Positions 1 to 11,294 of a DNA stretch of 64,000 bases are shown one piece after another (position 1 is the stretch's first letter; each line of letters begins with the position of its first letter). Made by a program: the position numbers and the translations under genes. Under the pieces are notes generated by a model. The model made no database searches. It saw nothing but the letters and a program-made list of their open reading frames with translations, and was not told the origin of the DNA. The DNA comes from Liolophura sinensis (taxonomy: Eukaryota; Mollusca; Polyplacophora; Chitonida; Chitonidae). The DNA lies in contig NC_088298.1 of assembly GCF_032854445.1 (NCBI RefSeq), positions 17,689,976 to 17,753,975 of the forward strand. The letters run 5' to 3'.

Positions 1-99
1 TTAAAATGTCGCTTATATGTTTAACGGAAGCATCGCTATCAACGCTGTCAAATGATTGAAATAAGCCAAATGTGTAGGTATATTATAAAGGTATATTAG

Positions 100-314
100 T
101 CATCAGGCTGGGGTCTATGCCACCATGCATCAAACAAGGAGGATCTATTCTGTTCAAAAAGCACATACGAGAGGGAAAGAGGAAGCCTTATTATATTTGC
201 TCTTTTACAAGTTTACCCAAGGGCTGCGGTCATAATTTTTATCCCGTGAAAACCAAGGACGTACCTGGTGATGTAACGAAGCAGGAAGAAATTTGTGATT
301 GTGTATTGGTCTAA
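100..314 (+). CDS. Possible exon fragment, GRF-like zinc-binding pattern
   Basis: An open stretch begins after an acceptor-like TCATCAG and reads GGSILFKKHIREGKRKPYYI followed by C, F and a later C. The spacing of basic residues, the YYIC and the later CGHNFY recall GRF-type zinc fingers (as at the N terminus of TTF2), but the Cys/His set is incomplete. No start, partner exon or stop context confirms it. It could equally be chance. Confidence 0.2.
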
Positions 315-847
315 CTCTCCGAATACGTTTCAGTGGTTCTCTATTATCGTGTATGATTACTGAACAAGCTGATCTTTTACTCATCATTTTATTCGAATTG
401 CTAAGCTTATATGTTAACAAGAAGAAATAATTGAGGTTCAGGCACAAGCTGTGACACATACGCATTTGAAAATTACACTTCACGACCTCCTACATGAAGA
501 ATATCGCAACAACAAAAGCAAACAACAACAACGCCATTATCCCACAGAGCTGAAGGTCGTAGTTAAGCAATGTACACATTTATATGCAATGACAAGGGGA
601 CGAAGACAAAGTTTCAGTGAAAGTGAAATATTCCAGAGTACGGCAGTAGGTAGTTTTGAATTTTCTGATAGATAAATAATCAAAAAATATATATATAGCA
701 AAAATATGCAATAATCAAACGCTCCCTCCCCAAAATGTTGGGAAGACCCTCGCAAGATGTTCGTGGAAGTCGAATATCCCTTGCTAATGCTTTCATCAAA
801 TAATGCATATCATCTTTTGCAAACACATTCTGGAAAAGATAGATTTA
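315..847. other. No gene seen
   Basis: AT-rich spacer between the possible fragment at the left edge and the 3' end of the first EF-hand gene. I see no repeat family or coding signal in it. Confidence 0.4.
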
Positions 848-1435
848 TCACAGCAGGAGCCCTTTGGGCACATCATACAGGACGTGAAATCCATTCTTAG
901 GATCATCGTTGTACCAGAAAGCAACATGCGCGTCGACAAAATCTTCACGTGAAATGACGCCATTACCGCTGACGTCGATCATTTCGAAAACCTCCGTGAT
1001 GAAATCTTCGTCGAATACTCCGTACGACTTGTAATAGTTCATCAGCTCCTCCTGAGAAATAACGCCATCTTTGTTCCAGTCGATGAAGTCAAATGTTCTA
1101 TCATACGTTGAACGAGTCTGCTTTTCGGCTATTTCAGGATCTGTCCTCCTACAGTAGGTCGCAATGCGCTGACCAGCCTCTGCTACCGTAATCTCGGCAT
1201 CCTCTTCATCTTCAGTGCCTTGCACTCCCCACCAAGTCATCAAAGTTGCTATCAAACTCTCAGCATCAGCAACATTGCCACTAGAGAGCGCTGTCATATT
1301 CTTAGCCGCCAATTCGTGATCTTCCTTACCTATGACCCCATCATTGTTAGTGTCGAGGAAGTTGAAATAAGATTCAAATTTCTTAATTCGATAGTCACTG
1401 ACAACCAGCGGCGTCTTTCGTGCAAATTTTGTGAC
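848..1435 (-). CDS. EF-hand calcium-binding protein, SCP-like, copy 1 (terminal exon)
   Basis: Probable cytosolic calcium buffer of the invertebrate sarcoplasmic calcium-binding protein (SCP/calexcitin) type. The exon opens after a pyrimidine-rich acceptor (TTTTTTTATTCCAG). It contains SDYRIKKFESYFNF, then calcium loop 1 DTNNDGVIGKED, a degenerate second hand, loop 3 DWNKDGVISQEE and loop 4 DVSGNGVISRED, and ends FWYNDDPKNG...LYDVPK plus four extra residues (GLLL). Paralogues in this window have ATG as the first codon after the acceptor; here the exon starts GTC ACA AAA, so the usual ATG is missing. The next in-frame ATG lies after loop 1. Either an upstream exon supplies the start or the copy is dying. 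The frame is otherwise open throughout. Confidence 0.7.
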   Translation of the reverse strand, partial: VTKFARKTPLVVSDYRIKKFESYFNFLDTNNDGVIGKEDHELAAKNMTALSSGNVADAESLIATLMTWWGVQGTEDEEDAEITVAEAGQRIATYCRRTDPEIAEKQTRSTYDRTFDFIDWNKDGVISQEELMNYYKSYGVFDEDFITEVFEMIDVSGNGVISREDFVDAHVAFWYNDDPKNGFHVLYDVPKGLLL

Positions 1436-1559
1436 CTGGAATAAAAAAAATATAAATCATACGCTTTAAAATAAAAAAAATAAGCGCAACACGAATTTCA
1501 CCTTTGAATCGGGAGTTTTGTGAGGCAGATGGCTATTCTTGCCGGGGTTTTTATTGTTT

Positions 1560-1800
1560 TAATGTGATTATATATTAAATATGATAGTAAAACACTATTT
1601 TAAGTAATTCTGTAACTGTGACGTCTAATACATAGCAACTAACATCGATGTTTTTTTTTTTTGCCTAATTTTGCTTAATCCATGATGTTATGAGTGAGGC
1701 CCGATTTCCCCGGTTAGAAATGGCCATTTGTCAACAATCAAGCTGTCGTCACTACTCTGCTCTCTTTGCTATAAGTTTACTATATTTGTAAGCCCTAACT
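1560..1800 (+). repeat. Dispersed repeat R1, degenerate copy
   Basis: R1 is a family recognised by comparison within the window. Hallmarks in order: GTAATTCT...GTGACGTCTAAT, TTTTGCCTAATTTTGCTTAA, TTTCACCGGTTA and CCATTTGTCA...TGTCGTC...CTGCTCT. This copy lacks the middle ATTTACATGAACAGTTA block. No coding potential; class unknown. Confidence 0.6.
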
Positions 1801-2514
1801 CCGAGCACCGTAAACAATGTGCAAAAATTCCGTAGTGTGTTCAACATCAATCCAGCGAATAACGCATATACGTATATTTTACAGTTAATTTAGTTCACGC
1901 AATGTTATTCTGGCAGTAAAATCTGCCTTCCTACCTTATAGCTGCTCTGTCTGTTCCCCATTCTGTGTGACTCTCTCTTCAGTCTCTACATGCCTTAATA
2001 CTTTATACACTGCACACATATATATTTCTCTTCTTCCAGAAGCGACTACCAGGTCAGTCAACCACAAAATTTGTCACGGTAAAAAATGACCCGATGATTG
2101 CAGAGTGTGATAATCCCAGTATAAACAGTACTGTACATCGGATTCACCAACGTAAACCTTACTCCAGGCAATGTTGATATATAGGCCTTATAAATAAGGG
2201 TACCACTCTTACTGTACTACATGAGGGTGCGGCAACATTTTGTGTTGGGGACTGTAGCAAGAGCGAAAAAATAAATGATTTTTTGTATAAATCCGCCAAC
2301 GATCCAACCACCAGTAGCGTTTTATTTTTTTTTCTATTACTTTGGCCTTAACCATTGCAACGGGTGACTATTTTGGCTCATCTTCATGCATGGTCGATTG
2401 CCCCTATACGTGTGGTCTCCGGGGTGAAAGGAACAGCAGGCTACCCCAGCCCTCTAGGCAAGATTGACGTAGAAGAAGACTCTCTTGTTTGTGCCCTGAG
2501 AGCAGAATAGGTCA

Positions 2515-2735
2515 TCTTCGCTGTAACAAATTTTTAACTCCAATGGGAGCAGAATGTGTTCATCACTACACTTCTTTACCTAATATCTGCTCAAGCCATG
2601 GTGCTAGGTATTGTGTAATGTGCTATTTTGTAAGCATAGTAAAGAGACCGTATTTCACCGATTACGTGTGACCATTTGCCTCCTATCACCCTGTCGTCGA
2701 TCCTCTGGTTTTGCTCTCTATGCTGTATGTCTTTA
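2515..2735 (+). repeat. Dispersed repeat R1
   Basis: Shares AAGCCATGGTGCTAG, GTATTTCACCGATTACGTGT and GACCATTTGCC...CTCTATGCTG with the other R1 copies. First of three R1 copies lying in a row in one orientation. Confidence 0.6.
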
Positions 2736-2799
2736 TTATTGCATTCTTGCATAACTTAGGATTATTAGACCGCGATACGTCACACTTCTGCGTTGTTTT

Positions 2800-3000
2800 C
2801 GTGTGCTTGTTTATTAAATACACCATTTTGAGTATTTCTAGACCAGTGACGTCTATAAAATTGCATTTAACAATTTGGTTAAGCCATGGTGCCAGGGAGT
2901 AGTGCAATTTGCTATTCTTAAAGCATACATGAACAGTTAGCGTGAAAACCTTATCTGAAGTAAATTAACAAGAGACAATTGTATTGTATTATAACCACGA
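2800..3000 (+). repeat. Dispersed repeat R1
   Basis: Carries TTCTAGACCAGTGACGTCTA, GGTTAAGCCATGGTGCCAGG and CATACATGAACAGTTAG. Second of three consecutive R1 copies. Confidence 0.6.
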
Positions 3001-3044
3001 TTCTGCTGGTGGACTAAGCATTCCCTTAGCATTGTGTTAATGTT

Positions 3045-3255
3045 GGTTTATGTTAAATGTTAAACACTTTGAGTAATTCTAGACCGGTGAAGTCTAGAAA
3101 TAAATCAATAAATGTGCGTTTTTTTTACCTATTTCTATTTATGCCATGGTACAACCGGGGGCGTGTAATTTGCTACTCTTTAAACATTTACATGAACAGT
3201 TATAATAAGAGGCTGTATTTCAGCTCTGGTTTTACTTTCTATGTTGTACGTCTTT
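3045..3255 (+). repeat. Dispersed repeat R1
   Basis: Carries GAGTAATTCTAGACCGGTGA, ATGCCATGGTACAACCGG, ATTTACATGAACAGTTA and TTTTACTTTCTATGTTGTAC. The ATG-initiated frame inside it is not a gene. Confidence 0.6.
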
Positions 3256-4084
3256 AATTCTATCCAATGCATTCTGTGGCACTGAAGAATGCTTTGTTAC
3301 CTTTGACGTTAATGTAACGGTGACCAGTTTTATTAAACACCGAAACAGTTAGTGATGTAATTATATATAGTAGGCCTTCGTGAGGAATGGTACTACAGAG
3401 AGTAGAGATCTCAAGATCGCTCGTCTTTAAACTGTACTTGTATTTGAGCGTTTAGTTCTTCAACGAAACATTTCAAGGACATAAATGTATGAAACGCTTA
3501 ATTTTGATTTCTTAATTCAGAGTTTGCCATGTGACCTCACATAAAAGTATAAAAACACTTTCTTCTTGGGGCGAAAATATGGCTTCAAACTATAGTTTTT
3601 CTAATACCCCAGTACTCATTCCGGTCGTGGTGAGGTCAAGGTGATAACTGTCAAAACAACTTTGTTTGGGGGATTGCCCGAACTGACGAGCGGTAAAGCT
3701 GGTCCCGCGTTACCAATATGTTCATCGGTGACGTCATACCAATAAACATAAAATAGATTGTTTTTTAAAAAAAGGTAAAATAGCCTTAAAAATGAAACAC
3801 ATATGTATTGTTTTGGGCAAGTTTTTCTGCATTTTTCCTAAAACCAAACTCTTCGTTCTGTAGTAACTTGTCTAGTATTTTTTACGCATCCACATCCAGT
3901 AGATGGCTAAACTTTTTACAATCCACAGCAGTACTTTTCTTCAGAATGACTGTGCTTCTTATAGTAATTTCATTAGGAGAGTAGCTGCAAGTTTGGCGGT
4001 GTAGCTTCTTGACCACGCCATAAAGCGAGTTTTGTATGGGGATTTATGCGTTATTAAAATCCACTAATAACTGTTTTCACATAC

Positions 4085-4300
4085 ATATTATTACTGCTTT
4101 TTTTTACCAAATTCTGCTTAAGCCATTGTGCTAGAGGGCGTGTAAATTGTTACTGCTTGTGCGTTTACATGAACAGTTAAAACAAAACCCTAGCTGAGGT
4201 AAGTTCGCAAGAGGCCGTATTTCACCGGTTACGTGTGACAATTTGCCAGTTATCCCATCGTCGTCGATGCTATGTACACTGTTTATGCTGTACGTCTTTA
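4085..4300 (+). repeat. Dispersed repeat R1
   Basis: Carries AATTCTGCTTAAGCCATTGT, TTTACATGAACAGTTA, GAGGCCGTATTTCACCGGTT and TGCTGTACGTCTTTAA. Confidence 0.6.
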
Positions 4301-4429
4301 ATCATATTGGTTTAGATATGGTGGACTGCATACACAATTTTGTCTTTACTAACTGAAGCCAAGTCTCAAGTATTTAAGGTTCTACCCTTCGTTTAGATCA
4401 GGTTTTGGCAATTTTTCAAGCGCCGCAGG

Positions 4430-4617
4430 GACAATTTCTGATTAGCTCTTATCTCATATACGTACTTGGGAAGGTCTGCGAGCAAAGTTGCGGATGGTCT
4501 TAGTTTTCCCCAGGACTCTACCTGGTTTCCTGCCACCATAATGCTGGCTGCCGTTGTATATGTGAAATGTTCTTGAATGCAACGTAAACTAATAATCAAT
4601 TAATAAGAAAATAAATA
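4430..4617 (+). mobile_element. SINE-1 copy, 5' truncated
   Basis: SINE-1 is a tRNA-derived element. Its body in this orientation reads ...CCATAATGCTGGC[TC]GCCGT, then a block ending in GTAAAACACCAATCAAATAAA. This copy keeps GGAAGGTCTGCGAGCAAA, GCCACCATAATGCTGGCTGC and an A-rich AATAAATAAA tail. Confidence 0.75.
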
Positions 4618-4864
4618 AAATACATGTATAATTCGTTAAAGATGTCTGAGTACGCCTTAAAGCACCAATCAATCCATCGCCTAAACAAGTTCATGTTTAG
4701 TAGCCAATCTATGTTATGAATTTACTTGGCATGTGGATTTCATAGATAGGATTTACAATGTAAATCAAAGTGTAAATAAGGTATAGCGTTGAGGGAAAAG
4801 ATCAACACAATGCTCTCCCAAAGAACGAGTCTGATTTTGGTCAAGTGAGCCTAAAACTGCCCTT

Positions 4865-5030
4865 GGCTAGGATTACGGCATCACGTTCTCCATATTGTAG
4901 GTCCAAGCAACACGTTTCGCCTGCGAATGGTCGTGTTTCCTCTCACAATAATGCTGGCCGCTGTCGTATAAGCGAAATATTCTTGAGTTAGGCGTATAAC
5001 ACCAATCAAACGAATAAAATAAAATTGTGC
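4865..5030 (+). mobile_element. SINE-1 copy, 5' truncated
   Basis: Contains CACAATAATGCTGGCCGCTG, AAATATTCTTGAGTTAGGCG and AACACCAATCAAACGAATAA. Body and tail are kept; the tRNA-like head is missing or too diverged to see. Confidence 0.75.
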
Positions 5031-5212
5031 TTCAGTCCTACAGATGCACATTGCCCAGATAGAACAGCACACACAGTGAATGTATGCCGTGCTCTGTCAG
5101 CTACACGGACCAGCAATTAGACCAACGTGCTTCCACATTTAACCAATACAATGCTATAATACAGGAGAACACGAGTAAAGCCATGTGGATAAATTTCCCA
5201 TGCTGTACATCG

Positions 5213-5335
5213 TTATTTATTTGATTAGTGTTTTACGCCGTACTCAAGGAATAGCGTATTTGGTGGAAAGAAACCGGGCAGAGCCCTGCAAAAGCCCACG
5301 CCCTTCCACAGGGCGCTGGCAGACTTCAAATATGA
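5213..5335 (-). mobile_element. SINE-1 fragment, minus strand
   Basis: On the plus strand it reads TTATTTGATTAGTGTTTTAC, GCCGTACTCAAGGAAT and GAAACCGGGCAGAGCCC, the reverse complement of the SINE-1 3' half. An internal deletion removes the block that normally reads ACGACGGCGGCCAGC. Confidence 0.75.
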
Positions 5336-5735
5336 AGTCGTCATACACTGTATCTGTACCCTAAATAACCCTTTTCAAAAACTTAATATGTTAATTCTAA
5401 GGCTTTATGGACAACCTTTACAATGTTGGGCGTATACCTGACCTTAAATACATGGCTAATAGCAAACATTTATCGTCAGTGTTCAAGACTTGTAATATGG
5501 CCCCAAACCACCTTAAATGTTAAATACTTTAATGCATTTATTTTTGCTGACAAAAAGCTTTTGTAAAGCAATGAAGATATTTTAGTTAACAGTTGTAATG
5601 AGTATTCCAGACAACCTTGGTTTCTCTATATATTATCTTTTTCCTTTAGGTTATTCACAAATTCTACACAACTGCGAAAGAATCCTTTTTGGGGTCAGCA
5701 TTATAACTGTATTTGATCGTATCTGATGTAGTATT

Positions 5736-6310
5736 TTATTTGGGCACTTCAAACAGGAAGTGACATCCATTCTCAGGGTCATCGCTGTACCAGAAGGCGA
5801 GATGTGCCTCCACAAACTCCTCGCGTGATATAACGCCGTTTTCTCTGGTGTCGATTCTATTGAAAACGCCGTTGATGAAATCTTCGTCATGTACTCCGTA
5901 CGAATTGTAATAAATCTGCAGTCCTTTTGGGGAAATGACGCCATCTTTGCTCCGATTGATAAGGTCGAATGTCTTCTCGTGAGTTGATCGAGTATATCTT
6001 TTGGCTATTGCTGGATCAGTAGTACTGACATACACAACACTACGCTGTACGACATCCGTTATAGGAACTTCATCTACATCTTTTTCCCGTCACGATACAT
6101 TTCCCACCACCCCGTCAGCACCTCTGCCAACCCGTCAGCCTCCTCAACACTTGCGTTGGATAGTCGTGCCATATTCTTAACCGCCGCATCGTAATTTTCT
6201 TTACGAATAAATCCATCATTGTTAGAGTCGAGAAACTTAAAGTAAGAGTTGAATTTCTCTCGTCGATAATGGCTGACAGCCTGGGGAACTTGATGTGTTT
6301 TTTGTGGCAT
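5736..6310 (-). pseudogene. EF-hand calcium-binding protein, SCP-like, copy 2 (one frameshift)
   Basis: ATG at 6310 directly follows acceptor TTTAATTCAG. The first frame reads MPQKTHQVPQAVSHYRREKF, loop 1 DSNNDGFIRKEN and WWEMYRDGKKM, then stops. Homology continues in another frame from about 6075 with EVPITDVVQRSVVYVSTTD, loop 3 region NRSKDGVISPKG and loop 4 DTRENGVISREE, ending in FWYSDDPENG and FEVPK. Against paralogues the break equals one missing base in an A5 run near 6080. It may be a real frameshift or an assembly homopolymer error. If real, only the first hand would be made. Loop 3 starts with N instead of D and ends in G instead of E, so calcium binding there would be weak. Confidence 0.75.
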
Positions 6311-8373
6311 CTGAATTAAAGGGGAAAATGTAGGTTATAAGAAAAGAACAAAATTAAACTATGGTGTGGATAGAATGTTGGTACAATTTTACGCACAAGA
6401 AAAACGTCGTTTTCATCATGACTGGAAAAAAAATCACGAAAGATTCTATGTCCGCTTTCATGAAACTAATTTTTTTTTAAATATCTCGTAAATGACGTTT
6501 CCTACGGCGCAGTAGACAAGACAAAGCCAGGCCAGCAACGATAATGTCATACTTTTCAAATGATGATCCCCTCTCTTGTCCATTTTTTTCTTACTTTTCA
6601 TGGTACCTTGTCTTGAAGGCAGTTAGGTGAAAAAGAATGTAGCAATGTTAACAACAGTATGTTAACTCCAGGTTGTCAAAGATTACAGCATGAGGAGTAA
6701 AAATAGAGCTTAGACGACATTGTGGTAGTTGGCAAACGGTAACACTTAACGGGTGAAATCTGGAAATCTGAAAGATGACCACGGCTTGTATGAAAACAGC
6801 CAGGGCTTTAACTCGCGTCAAATGTATGACAAAAGAGATGCGTTCCAAACGTACTACAAACGTAAAAATAACAAGGAAACAGAAATACTCAGTTATTTTT
6901 TTACATAGAGCCTCGTTGACGGCTTTCTACAGATTTAAGCCACTAGAACATTGATGTCTAAGTAACCCAATAACATAATACAGCCCCAGCTAAGCAGCAT
7001 GGAATCTTACCTTAAATCGACAACGTCTGTCCCGATCTCATCAACCGCTTTGTTGATAATCTCTCTGTTCAAATCTCTTCAGCTTATGTGACTCAGTTTG
7101 TGCTCAACTGTCGATCCCGACTAGCACTTGTCCTACGCCTGTTTGAGTACATAAGGTGTAGTTCAGGACACATTTAACTATCGCACTGTATAGTCACCGA
7201 TACATAATATGCTCATCGCTGTGTAGTGTGACTCAAACAAGAATAGTAACATGCTAGTCTGCACTACAATAAGAACATAGATGCACAGAAAGTTCATCTA
7301 TTTTTGGTCTGTTGTGAGCAAAAATCGCAAAGAAGGAAAATAATGTTTCTGCTCAGTGAGAACCCCTGGGAATAAATATTCTGGGTGTCAAAATAAGTTT
7401 GTCCATAAATATAAATGACTATAGTATGGAAAGTAAAGCCAGAGAAGCGACGACAGTGTGATAGTTGGCAACCCGTTACACATCATCGGTGAAATACGGC
7501 AACCTGTCAGTTTACCTCAGTTAGGCTTTTAATCTAATTGTTTATGTAAATACTTAAATAGGGCGCCACTTATACGTCCGCAACAAGACAAAGCTTTTAC
7601 TAATTGGTATATAAATATTTTACAAAGGGAAGGTGAATTATCCCGGGTTCCTCCACCTACAATAGTGATCAATATCTTGTGTATTGAAGTAAAAATTCAT
7701 ATTTATGGTGTTAAAAACGATAGAAATATACAACAAATATAAAATATATTTATAGAAGTAATACAGGAGTAAGATATTATATAAAACTTATGAAACGAAT
7801 ATGTAATGGTTGACTTCCTCCAAGCTTCAGGCGAAAAGGGTCTGTAGCCAAGTGGCTAGCGGGTCATCTGGGGTGGACAAAAGCTCTGGCGGACAAAATC
7901 TCCGTGGACAAAAACGTTGGCAGAAATAAGCACCCTCGATCAGTATTAAGGGTATATATTAATTGACATACGTTGTTTGCTTGTTTTAGAAAACCTAGAA
8001 TGTTCTCCCTGAAGTAACGTTTCGGATTTTAATACACATTTTATTGCAGTCAGTAGAAGTCCTTCTAACTTGTTCAAACTCCATGTAGTCTCTAACCGTT
8101 TAGTGACGAGATGGGAAAGAGCTATATATCTGCCATAGGTATACAAAATGTCTGACCTCTATTCATCGCTTATCCACACAGTAAAGAAGTCTACCATTAT
8201 GGTATACAATTACTCTTTTGCAGCTTGTGTAAGACCTTTTTTTGACCTATTCTAAGATCGCATTCATGACAAAAGGCCTATTATATTTCCGGGATAGAAA
8301 ATCAGTTTGTAGCTTATGTAAGACTTTTTTTCTATTGTAAGAACACAACATATTTCACTGAGACTGAGAACTT
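6311..8373. other. No gene seen
   Basis: Spacer upstream of copy 2. An inverted R1 fragment lies at about 7485-7570 (plus strand reads GTTTACCTCAGTTAGGC). A stretch near 7838 (TAGCCAAGTGGCTAGC) resembles a lone tRNA A box. The 5' exon of copy 2 must be here or farther up but I could not place it. Confidence 0.4.
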
Positions 8374-8578
8374 ACCGAATGCAAGTAAGCCACACCGCCC
8401 GAGCCATTATACTGATGCGGGTCAACCAGTCGTTGCACTTTCCCCTTCATGCTGAACGCCAAGCAAGGAAGTTACAACTTCCTCTCTTAAGGTCATAGGG
8501 GTGACTTGAACCAGGAATGATTCTTGATCTACCGCCCCCGATGAGGGCGCTCTACCAACTGTGCTATCCGGGCTGGTT
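8374..8578 (-). mobile_element. SINE-2 copy (tRNA-derived), 3' truncated
   Basis: The reverse complement begins AGCCCGGATAGCACAGTTGG (Pol III A box TAGCACAGTTGG, a full match to TRGCNNAGYNGG). It continues to a B box GGTTCAAGTCA and a body with GGAAGTTGTAACTTCCTTGC and TATAATGGCTCGGGCGG. The same body recurs at 12403-12750, where the 3' end is longer. Confidence 0.75.
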
Positions 8579-8819
8579 CATGTATATTTGAAGCTCATCG
8601 ATTTACCTTCCTTTCTTAAAAATGGATACATAGAAATACGTCCTCCCATGACAACTTGTTTAACATCATAAACTATTTTCCTCGGTGTTAAATCAAATGA
8701 CAGAAGGATTTTAATCCAGCTGTATTACATATTAACATATTCAGTTTGAAACCCTACATCTATCTTTCCTTGAGCATTGCGACATGACAACAACTTCAGC
8801 TCTTAACATACATAGTTAT

Positions 8820-9015
8820 TGTATGTTAAATGTGATGACATTACAACATTTGTTCATATTTCTAGACACATCATGTCTAATCAATTGCAGTTAACAGGAG
8901 TGCATTTTTTTATCTCATTTGCTTAAGCCATAGTGTTAAGGGCGTGCCATTTTCCATTGTTTATACATTTACATGAACAGTTAGTATAAAACCCTGACTG
9001 AGGTAAAATGACAAG
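8820..9015 (+). repeat. Dispersed repeat R1
   Basis: Carries GTATGTTAAATGTGATGACA, AATTGCAGTTAACAGGAGTG, ATTTACATGAACAGTTAG and CCTGACTGAGGTAAA, in the R1 order. Confidence 0.6.
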
Positions 9016-9354
9016 ACGCAGAGTTGAATTACCTTCATGAAAACTTGAAAGGCAATGACAAAGAAGTGTGCACAAATATTTTGGAAAATTTGAGCTTAAC
9101 TTTTAAGATTAGTTTTTATCCCTTGTTTATTCAACAGATTTTTGGCTTGCCTTAGCTATTTAAAGTATAGCCTAAACACATCTAAAGGCCTACGTGTACA
9201 GCATCGACGAAGCGGCAACGAGTTTTCCGAACGTAAGGAGGTGATAGGTTAAATTTTCAAAACGACAAAAAGCAGCAAATTAAGGGAAAATAAGTTTTGT
9301 AAATTAGCGACTTTGTTTTTTATTTGGGTCATATCACAAGGGTGATTCTTAATC
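9016..9354. other. No gene seen
   Basis: AT-rich spacer between an R1 and a SINE-1 copy; nothing recognisable. Confidence 0.4.
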
Positions 9355-9550
9355 ATTTGTTTATTTATTTCATTTTATTGCTGTTTAAGCAAGAATATTT
9401 CACTCGTATGACGGCGGCCAGCATTATCGTGGGAGGACACCGGCTAGTGCCCGCAGAAAAAAGTACGACCATCCGCAAATTGCTAGCAGAGCTCGACCTG
9501 AACTCAGAGCCACCGCATTTGGGTCATTTTACTGCACTCGCTGCCTGTCA
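9355..9550 (-). mobile_element. SINE-1 copy, minus strand
   Basis: The plus strand shows AAGAATATTTCACTCGTATG, ACGGCGGCCAGCATTATCG, GACCATCCGCAAATTGCT and, from the tRNA-like head, GACCTGAACTCAGAGCC...GGTCATT. Near full length. Confidence 0.8.
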
Positions 9551-10136
9551 CCACCAGGTCATGGAGGCTAACATTATAGCAGGCCGCACTGTATGCCGGC
9601 AAAATTACGATACTTCTCACTGATCGCCATGCCAAAGACAGCAGGCACCACACCCGACCCAGTCACATATACTGGCACTGGGCCTGAGCTGAAAGCTAAG
9701 CTTCGAAATGCCAAGACTACAGGTGCTACATGAAAAGATATCATAAAAGGAAAAAAGATTATCAAAAACAATGAAAAATATATTTTCAAGCATATTTTAT
9801 GTGTATTAATTGCTCCTCTATTTTATGCATATTCTCCGTTAATGGTTGGCTATATTCCAAAATGACGAGACCAACCTACCGCCCCTAACTTTGCTCCAAC
9901 AAAATTGTTTTTTCGATCAACGTTGACGTTTAAAGCCATTTTCACGTTCCAAGAAGAAAGTTGAGAGGCTTTTTTTGTACTATCACATAATAGACCACAT
10001 CCTAAATTTCATATTAAGAAATAAAAACCAAGCGTTTCTTGTATGCTGTACAATCTTAGGGATGATTCGATTCGAGATTCTGTCGTCTACCATTTACGCT
10101 TCTATTCACTATACGTCGCCGAATTCGGGACTCACT

Positions 10137-10235
10137 TTATTTGATTTGTTTATTTTTTTGGTTGATATTTTACGCCGCACTCACGAAAACTTCACTTATA
10201 CGACGGCGGCCAGCATAATTGGGGGAGGGGGAACT
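10137..10235 (-). mobile_element. SINE-1 3' fragment, minus strand
   Basis: The plus strand reads TTTATTTGATTTGTTTATT, TTTTACGCCGCACTCACGAA and ACGACGGCGGCCAGCATAAT. Only the 3' third is present. Confidence 0.75.
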
Positions 10236-10669
10236 GTGGGAACGAGACTTACTTTAAGAATCATTTTCGTCAATTCAATGATATTTACTAGTTCTAGTTA
10301 GAAGGTCTGGACCTAAGGCTTGGGGGCTTAACAAGATGGTAACCTGCTGGTATTTTGAAAAGTTTCAACGTCTTCAGACAGGTTATGCTTCACTTACCAC
10401 TGTTTATGTGTCAAACTGTCTTGACAGTGCCGCCTTGAACAGTGGACTTCAAGCATGAAGTAACCTGATTAGTCAGCCACCAGACGATATCTGGTCTTTT
10501 TCGCGGGAGGTGCTTAAACAGTCGAATACTGGAATTTGCGTATGGAAAGGATACCTAACCGGGACACAGCAATAATAAGGTAATACGCCTGGAGAATCAA
10601 TAAATTTATTTCGAGATTTTAACTCAACATATGCAGTTTCCTAGTGCTAAGAAATGGCACTCTTTGCAT
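10236..10669. other. No gene seen
   Basis: No domain, tRNA or repeat family recognised. Confidence 0.4.
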
Positions 10670-10935
10670 TGTTTTACATTTTTGTGTATTAAATGTGATG
10701 GCATCAAAGGCTTTTGAGTAATTCTTGACCAGTGACCAAATAACATTACCGCATTTTTAAACCTAATTCTGTGTAAGCAACAGGGCTAGGGACGTGAAAT
10801 TTGCCACTATTTAAGCATTTACACGAACAGTTTGAATAATATCCCGACAGGAGGCCGGATTTCACCGGTAATACATGTGGTTTTAACATCCATCACATTT
10901 TCGTCACTACTTTGGATTTCACTCGCTATGCTATT
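10670..10935 (+). repeat. Dispersed repeat R1
   Basis: Carries GTATTAAATGTGATGGCATC, GAGTAATTCTTGACCAGTGA, ATTTACACGAACAGTTTG, GAGGCCGGATTTCACCGGTA and a degenerate 3' end. Longest R1 copy seen. Confidence 0.6.
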
Positions 10936-11205
10936 ACCTTTTATATTCACTTCCAGCACCAACAGATCAAAAATGGTGGTCATTTGTGCTCTTCTTTTTT
11001 TTTTAATGTTGTAGAAAAATTATGTGTTGTCTGTGGTGGAATTGCCTTGCACGCGCACAAGTTTGGCTATATACAATTTACTGCACAAATGTTATCTCAA
11101 GGCCAGAGGAGCAATGATCTTTGTCCTGAAGTACTTCCTTATATGTAATCAAGGCCTCGGTGAATACAACTAGATTTATCGTCATTGTGGAGAAAATTAA
11201 CTATC

Positions 11206-11294
11206 CTTGGGCCCGTTTGTTCAAAACTGATTTTTAATTTAATATGACTTAATACCAGTATTAGCTAATACACTTTCGATCATTTGGGCCCAAG
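11206..11294. repeat. Short inverted-repeat element
   Basis: CTTGGGCCC at 11206-11214 is exactly inverted as GGGCCCAAG at 11286-11294, enclosing 71 AT-rich bases. It may be a very short MITE. A GGGCCCGT motif also starts the AT-rich block at about 63095. Confidence 0.4.

Larger units (their letters stand above)
1436..5735. other. Gene-free stretch with R1 and SINE copies
   Basis: Holds five R1 copies and three SINE-1 fragments, listed separately. The short open frames here have no recognisable domain and overlap the repeats. Confidence 0.5.

Noticed and set aside
8540-8578. Stand-alone tRNA gene
   Set aside because: Good A and B boxes but no tRNA cloverleaf or acceptor pairing, and the sequence runs into a repeated SINE-2 body.
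9324-9623. 99-codon frame with MTAASIIVGG
   Set aside because: This and similar frames (10137, 30849, 24781) are translations of SINE-1.
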